Positions 57,747 through 64,000 of a stretch of DNA of 64,000 nt are shown one piece after another. This stretch comes from Cercis canadensis (lineage: Eukaryota; Streptophyta; Magnoliopsida; Fabales; Fabaceae), in NCBI GenBank assembly GCA_003255065.1, contig QAOA01008138.1, positions 526,982-590,981 of the forward strand, read 5' to 3'. Numbering within the stretch: the stretch's first letter is position 1; each line of letters starts with the position of its first letter. The notes under the pieces are model-generated. The model did not search any database, was not told the origin of the DNA, and saw only the letters and a program-made list of their open reading frames with translations. Position numbers and translations under genes: made by a program.

Positions 57747-58034
57747 TCATACAATTTGTTTGTATACAAATGAAATATCTAAACAGGAAAACAAAAGAGA
57801 AAGAAAAAAATATACACCCAGCTGATAAGTCACACATGATAGGAATAGATGATGATTGTTTGATACTTACTTGGTAGATACACAGCAAATCACAACGACG
57901 GGAGAAATTAGAGCATGTGGTTTGATATCTTGAAATGAATCAAATAGTTCACCTTCTGCTCACACAATTTTGTTCGGTGCAACACAATGGACAACCTGCC
58001 TATATAATAAAAACAAAATATCTTGATGGGAAGT

Positions 58035-58095
58035 AGCGTGTGCCACCCTCTGTTAGCAATAGGTGTGTGCCGCCCCCTAACAATGGGTCTGGCTA
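58035..58095. repeat. Two imperfect GC-rich repeats
   Basis: gtgtgccaccctctgttagc and gtgtgccgccccctaacaat follow each other at 58038 and 58064 with a 26-base period. Confidence 0.6.
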
Positions 58096-58534
58096 AACCT
58101 AATTGGTATAACTTTTCAGCTTTCCTAAATACTAAAGGTTAGCTACAACACAAACAGCCAAGATCTCATGTATGCAATATGGAATCCAATTGTCAATTCA
58201 TACATATGGTTCAAATAATTTTCCATATTAGGCTCATTGATTTTCAGCTTGTGCAATATGGAATCTAGTTGTGCTAATATGTGATACTTAATTGAATAAC
58301 GTAAATTGAGAGAACTACTAAATTAATTTCAATTTTCAAATATGAGGTTAGTATGTAGGCACTCACAATATATAATATTATAATAACATGAATAAGAATA
58401 AAAGTAAAGCATTAACTTGATTTTCAGATGACATCTAAATTGGCCACATAGAAAATATTGAGATTTTTTTTTAAATAAATATTTCTTCCATCTCTAATAT
58501 TAGTAATTCCTATTTAACAATTGTTTCCTAGACT

Positions 58535-58626
58535 CAGAGCTCTTCCAGTTTAGTTTCTTTGGTTTTCTTGTTGTTTGGGCTTTCCCTTTTGTCAACCCAA
58601 AAAAAATACATGTGATCATATGTTTT
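58535..58626 (+). mobile_element. LINE 3' tail fragment
   Basis: The segment from ccagtttagtttctttggtt to an A run followed by tacatgtgatcatatg matches 61161-61252 almost exactly. That copy follows a LINE RNase H-like remnant, so this is taken as the 3' end of the same LINE family. It is partly joined to the 57-base repeats that follow. Confidence 0.6.
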
Positions 58627-58630
58627 TGGA

Positions 58631-58744
58631 GCATGCATGGACTAAGTAACCAACGGCCATAAACATTCCACGTCAAGTATTTTTGCAGCATGCATGGACG
58701 AAGTAACCAATGGCCATAAACATTCCACATCATATGTGGGGTTC
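58631..58744. repeat. 57-base tandem repeat (two units)
   Basis: gcatgcatggactaagtaac (58631) and gcatgcatggacgaagtaac (58688) each begin a 57-base unit containing ggccataaacattccac. Confidence 0.9.
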
Positions 58745-58777
58745 CTGAGTGAGTATTGGGCAACCGACAAGATGAAG

Positions 58778-60236
58778 TGATAATCATATTTTCTATACAG
58801 TAATTAACCCTCATATTTAGTGTCTTAAATCTCTTTTAGTGCTTAATTGAATGGGCTTGACCTTATTTCATAAGTTTGGGTTCATATTGGGCTTAATTGT
58901 TTCATTCAGCATTATTAGGATTTTGATACTGTTTCTGTATTTCGGGTATATCTTTAGTTCTATATGTCTAAAAATTTTGAATCTTGCCTTGTAGGAAATT
59001 TAAGAGGATTATCTACAACTTTCATTCAGACCTCCAAGGCCAATTCGGATGTTCAATGGGTCAAATTTGACCCGAAAGTCAGAGCAGAGATACTGCCGCT
59101 AGATCCTGACCTGCATACAGAGTTTGGACCATAACTTGGGCTATAGATGTCATATGGCCTTGAAACTGGTTTCATTGGAAAACTAGGATGGATATATTCA
59201 ATTGTTGTGAAGACAGATTCTCCAAATTATGTCGTTTTGATAGTCTTATTGCCTGTCGAATCTGGCTGATTAGTCCAGAGACCTCTTAAGAGTTAATTGG
59301 GCTTAATTCCCTCAATTCAGGCCCAATTAGACCCAAAATGGAGCCCATTTGAAGCTGAGGTCCAGAGGATTAAACCTAGGTTAAGGGTATTTTAGGTGTG
59401 CACTAAATTTTTGATGTTATAATTAGGTTAAAGGAGGAAGCATTTTCTGAATTCTATGTAGATAGTTTTTAGGCAGCTTTTGTTTTCTCTCTTGAAAATT
59501 CTGGAGCTCTTTGATTTATGACTGCACTTCTCCATTGGAGCTTAGATTTCATGACCATGGAGGAGTAGAGTCCTTGTAACCAAGTTAGAATCCTGATTAA
59601 ATTCGGTTTTGATTTTGAGATTATGTTCTTAATTGGATTAAACTTAATGCAATTTCTTCTTCTTTGAATTTCTGCTTTGCTTTAATCTTTGTATGAATTC
59701 ATGGAGATCTTTGTGATTTATATGGATATTGAAGTAAGAAATAGAATTTAGATTTATCAATCTTTAATCTGTGGTTAGAATTCAGAGAAGCTATGCTATG
59801 CTAATTGATGTTTGATTTTTAGATTAATCACTCATTACTTAGTCTTTGTGATTACAAGTTAGTGATTGTATGTGGTTAATCGAATCTTGAATGATAACTC
59901 AGTAGGAACAATTGATCATAATTAGAGATTTCAATTGTGATTAAACTCAATTAGTAGTGCTGCATTAAGACTTAATTACTCATGTTAATCTAGGATCAAT
60001 CAAACCGGTTTTTGATGGATGTCTAGCTAGGTTATGCATTTAATCAACTGCATTAATCCTTGTTTAATTCTGTAATTTACTATTATAATCTTATTTCAAA
60101 AGTCCCCCATTCTTAAACTTGAAATTGTTAATTATACATTGCATTCCTTGTGAGAGACTTCCCGGATCATGCCCTCTATTGCATTATATTTAGGGGATTC
60201 GGTTTAATTTAATTGGATTAGCGATAATTCCGATCA
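58778..60236 (+). mobile_element. Solo LTR 3, target duplication TGAAG
   Basis: The 1459-base segment begins TGATAATCATATT and ends AATTCCGATCA, flanked by TGAAG (58773-58777 and 60237-60241). Near its end is ccttgtgagagacttcccgg, the same U5-type motif as in solo LTR 1, although the rest differs. It contains no coding region. It belongs to a different family from LTR 1 and LTR 2. Confidence 0.88.
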
Positions 60237-60713
60237 TGAAGCACACTCAATAAGTGATTGTAGCAGAAATTGCAGATTTTAGAGAAAGAGAACTAGTAAA
60301 CGTTTTTGAAAACATTAAGTTTATAATATAAAATATTTGTTAAATCTGTAAATTATATTTTTCAGGTCTAAAAATATTTTGGGGACATCAACATGACTTT
60401 ATAAGTTATAAAATAACACATTTTACTCTAATTAAATACTAAATAGTTTCAATTATAAACACTTAAGAAACCGTCTTCTTGTAGAGTAGTCAACTATACG
60501 CACTCGTAATATACAGATTATACTCCTTAGTCATTGGTGGGGATAGCAGAATAACAGACAAATAATATGTTGGGTTAACTGGCACACATGCTTTATGCAG
60601 GGACTCAAAAATTAGGGTGTGAGATTTCAAGACATTAAATCATCTTCTTAGCCATGTACTTTTCCTCTTCTTATACCCATTTGCAAGTAAATAGTTTGGG
60701 AGATCAATAGATG

Positions 60714-60900
60714 TGTGGATGCCCTTGCTCAAAAAGGTCACGACGGTTGCTTTCTTGTTTCTCAGTTTTTTGACTCTCCTTGCTGTTCAAAGGAGTTGCT
60801 GCCTGAGGACAGCATGGGCGTTTCTGTGCCCATAGTTGTTCCAGTTTAATTGTCTATTTCTGTTGGGCTTCTGCCTTATTTGTCAATAAAAAAAATAAAT
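60714..60900 (+). mobile_element. LINE 3' end with RNase H-like C-terminus
   Basis: The plus strand reads VDALAQKGHDGCFLVSQFFD then LLPEDSMGVSVPIVV and a stop at 60847. The 3' tail is tgttgggcttctgccttatt and then an A-rich end. The order -DALA--G-, then LL--D--GV--P, is the end of the RNase H domain of plant L1-type LINEs. The body upstream is missing, as usual for 5'-truncated copies. Confidence 0.65.
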
Positions 60901-61045
60901 TGATATTGATTCTTTGTGCTGCATGGAAAAGTTGCAGTGTTGCACCAGTTAACACCACCCTTGTTTCACTTATGTTCAAGAAATGAGAGACATGCAGAGA
61001 CTCCCTTGGGACCTGGAGATTAACCATTTTTTTATATTGTAATCA

Positions 61046-61252
61046 CAACAGGTGCGTTGATGCCCTCACCCGTGTAGTTTCAATATTAGTCATTCTACTG
61101 AGCTTCTTTCTGGTTTATAGGGGCGCTGCTAGAGGACAATATGGTTTGCTATACCCAGAGCTGTTCCAGTTTAGTTTCTTTGGTTTTCTTGTTGTTTGGG
61201 CTTTGCCATGTTGTCAACCAAAAAAAATACATGTGATCATATGTTACATGGT
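61046..61252 (+). mobile_element. Second LINE 3' end, diverged
   Basis: NRCVDALTR (61048-61074) matches the RNase H end of the copy at 60714. A decayed segment and the tail ccagtttagtttctttggtt with an A run follow, near-identical to 58535-58626. Confidence 0.6.
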
Positions 61253-62830
61253 ACGCGACTTGCCAGTAAGCATGAATGTTTAACTCTCACCTGTTTTTAA
61301 ATTCTAGTGCACATTTGAAACATAGTGTCATTACAAAGAAGTGTAAAATTGTGGATTTACGAATACGGCTAAGGCTTTCCATGATTATTTTATTTTTAAC
61401 TAAAATATCATGCTTTTAATAAATGCTGCCATTCACCTCTAAGAATTAGAATCCTGGTAATTCAATTTTTTTTTTTAAAGATCTTGCTTAGCCAATTCTA
61501 TATGAATTGGACATGAATGACTATTTCATTAAGGACAAATTTAATATGGATATTCATTTATTGAAGGAACTAAATATAAGAAAATTATAAATTTTAATAT
61601 TCTAAGGTGGGATATTGTTCTGAGTTTTGCATTAATGTTTCAAAGTAACATGCATTCTAGAAGTAACAGGTTCACAGTCTTATTACTGTTGTAATCATTT
61701 TCCTTGCCCTAACTTTGTAAGAAACACCAACAACATATCTTCCTTTCCTCCTCTAATGTGATTGCATACTATATCTGTGCGCATATTCAAAAACTCAATC
61801 TTGGCTCCTTCTTCTCTTTGAGGTTTTAGCCTCTTGTACATTTGTTTATATTTTATGTGGATCAGGCTAATAGTATGTGCATTCCTCTAATAAACCCTGA
61901 TGCTATTATTTTTATAATTGAGCTTCTATAAAATTAGCGGTGCCTTGTCTCTTTTTAGCTAGATGCAACAACTGAGTCAACAGCTGGAGCAATATGAAGC
62001 ACAAACTTTTAGACATCAAATGGGTTAACCATTGGCCAACTCTCCTCCTGGTAAAAATCTCATAATCCAGTCTTCATTCTCATGTTCAGTAATTGTTATA
62101 TCATTTGATCAAGGCATTTTCAATTATAAGCTAAACTCGGTGGTACATGTAACTGGGCACAGATTGGCAGTCCAGTTGAATATATAATCCCCTCATGCAT
62201 CAAACTCTACAAAGATTGAACCTATTGGTAAGGACCCATGAAGGATTAGTGCTTCAAATCCAATATTTGTAAATTGTGGATCAACAGAAGGAGTGGGTTT
62301 TCAACTATCTATGTCCTTTCCTGAGAAAAAAAGTAAAGAAAGGCCTAGACCCATGTCTATCTAACTTTGGCGAATAAGTTCATCAACCATTGGAACGCTA
62401 TTTGGTCCTTAATTTCTTTGGGGAAGTCCAACTCCTTATTCAGAACATGCAAATACTTATGCATGGTCTTCATCTCCTCAAAGTTTCATAGGTTCCTTAA
62501 TTAGATGTATTAATAAGGATAATTTTAAAATAATACTTAAATCGAATTAGTGAGTGACAATGGTGAAAAAACTAAATTGTGAGATGAAACAAAAGTATTC
62601 GCATTAGTGTTCTTATTTAGTTGTACTTAACTATTTAAATAGTTAATGGTAATCAAATTGTGCCTTAATTTATAATTTAAAATTAGCAGGTCTAAATTTG
62701 CGTATATATGTAGTTGAACTATTATGAGGAATGATGTATTTCTGTCACATGATCCAGCAACGGATTCCAGACAAACAACAATAACTTATAAATTGTACCT
62801 GTTAACCCATATTAGTATTATTTCATAGAT
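61253..62830. other. Mostly non-coding stretch
   Basis: The only notable element is a short exon-like segment (61963-62028), listed separately. No RNA gene or transposon terminus was seen. Confidence 0.4.
61963..62028 (+). other. Exon-like glutamine-rich coiled-coil segment
   Basis: After a pyrimidine-rich tract and tttttag at 61958, the frame reads MQQLSQQLEQYEAQTFRHQM then G and TAA. Its heptad-like glutamine pattern resembles the C-terminal coiled coils of some plant transposase-derived proteins. It is very short and the assignment is only a suggestion. Confidence 0.25.
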
Positions 62831-62839
62831 AGTATAAAG

Positions 62840-64000
62840 CTAAGATTTCATAATCCTCAACTGACCACACCCGCACTTTTGATCCTGTAGATTCAAAGTG
62901 AAAGATCGCCCACTAACATGTCCTATACAATCAAAAAGCTCCTCCACTTCAAAGGATCCATTGTCCCTATTAAATAGTATTGGCTGGCGTGATGATGTGT
63001 AACGGCTATTACGGGTCATTCTCTTCTCGGCATCTTCAGTTCATGCTTGACCACTCGCCATCCTTGCCATAGCCAATTCCCGTCTCTCAATGAAAATATG
63101 ATTCATCCTGTAGTACGTGGCTCTGACAAGGGCAGTGATAGGCATGTTGCGAGCACCTTTCAACGTGTCGTTAACACATTCAGCCAAATTAGTGGTCATT
63201 AGGTCATACCGTCTACCCAGGATGTCTGCTTGTTGTGTCCACTTTGCCTTATCAATGTTGTTGATGTACTGCCAACCTTCCTCTTTCTTACACTCTAGTT
63301 GTATGTCTGTCATTAGCTGCTCAAATTTGACAGACTCAAACTACACGCCTGTCAGTTATAATTAACAGTTAAAACAAATTGTGTACACTTAGAAAATTTA
63401 CATTTTTGATTGCTATTCTTACCTGCTTTGTAGATTTGATGTTTCAAAGCCACGTCCTTGAAGTTAGTGTTCCAATTGCTTACAACGTGTCACAAGCAAA
63501 AAAAATTATGAGCTAATGGTGGACGCCATCCGACATCTATATCTTCTATAGAGGATAATATGCTCACATGTCGATCTGAAATTAGTGCCAAATCCTGTAA
63601 GTCCCCAACGACATGTTTTCTCAGATGCTTCAAAAACCATGACCACGCTTCTTTGGTTTCACCCTCAACGACAGCATAAGCCAAAGGCAAGGGAGAACGA
63701 GATCCGTCCTGTGTAATCGTGATGAGTAAAGTCTGCTTGTACTTCCCATACAAGAAAGTACCATCGATTTGGATAACTGGCTTGCACCAACGGAATGCAT
63801 CAATACAGGGTTTAAACACCCAAAAAACACGTCAAAATCTCCTCACAGTTGGATCATTCTATGGCATCCCCATCCATCGATCATCAAGACACCACTCCAC
63901 CACAGTATTGGGCGCATCCTTCTACAATGCAGCCATCCGTCTAGGTAACTTATTGTAACTCTCCTCCCAATCACCATATATATGAGCAATAACTCTTTGC
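62840..64000 (-). pseudogene. MuDR-type (Mutator) transposase, runs off the window
   Basis: Mutator transposases cut and paste DNA with a DDE nuclease. On the minus strand, starting beyond 64000, the order is: HIYGDWEESYNKLPR; three in-frame stops near 63927, 63863 and 63836; FKPCIDAFRWCKPVIQIDGT (catalytic D in IDGTF); LPLAYAVVEGETKEAWSWF; LALISDRHVSIL (second D). Next come HNFFCL with a stop (CGA to TGA likely), HVVSNWNTNFKDVALKHQ and an intron near 63300-63420. After it, TTNLAECVNDTLKGARNMPI, RATYYRMNHIF and the SWIM-type zinc region SFTLNLQDQKCGCGQ end near 62840. The family usually has about 700 residues, so the N-terminus is outside. Several stops make it inactive. It is a different class from the MITE at 45851 only in lacking visible termini. 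Confidence 0.9.

Noticed and set aside
1..64000. CRISPR arrays, bacterial operons, rRNA or tRNA genes
   Set aside because: No regularly spaced short repeats, no bacterial gene organisation, and no tRNA or rRNA sequence that I recognised by eye. A tRNA scan was not possible.

Overview
The window looks like AT-rich nuclear DNA from a flowering plant, most likely a eudicot. It has GT-AG introns, plant Helitrons with Rep/PIF1-type helicase remains, replication protein A-like and B3-like fragments, a MuDR-type transposase, CACTA and Mutator-type termini, and solo LTRs with GC-rich palindromic words. I cannot name the species. I see no intact host gene. Almost everything recognisable is a transposon or a broken gene.

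Left flank (1-7.4 kb): two exons of a SET-domain (rubisco LSMT-like) methyltransferase with an in-frame stop, a 1.64-kb tandem duplication carrying a single N, and two small minus-strand exons matching the FANCJ/BRIP1 helicase motif region. A minisatellite and CACTA ends follow.

Helitron country (about 7.9-45.7 kb): one degraded autonomous Helitron (A, 14.3-23.37 kb) lies on the plus strand with a probable 2.4-kb solo LTR in an intron. From 45.7 kb leftwards to 23.37 kb, nearly everything is a chain of minus-strand Helitrons. Their order is B (autonomous type), two 0.81-kb copies U2 and U1, E, G, D, C and Y. At 40,581, 39,769, 38,960, 34,020 and 26,950 the 3' end of one element (AATACTA/CTAG) directly abuts the 5' end of the next (TC..ATTAAAAG-like), as expected for rolling-circle concatemers. 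Several elements carry a TATA box and exon-like cassettes. Y has two B3-like genes, F (7.9-9.8 kb) has a piece resembling the N-terminus of cytosolic tryptophanyl-tRNA synthetase, and E has unidentified spliced exons. All Rep/helicase genes are pseudogenes.

Right flank (45.8-64 kb): a Mutator-type MITE with a 9-bp target duplication, a minus-strand solo LTR, a pair of about 0.8-kb duplicated blocks flanking a Helitron-type RPA-like pseudogene, a third B3-like fragment, LINE tails, a further solo LTR, and a MuDR transposase pseudogene running off the window end.

Four isolated Ns (2680, 6979, 8427, 46154) sit at junctions of duplicated or homopolymer sequence, and a 361-N gap lies at 38192-38552. 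Part of the apparent local duplication may therefore be an assembly artefact.
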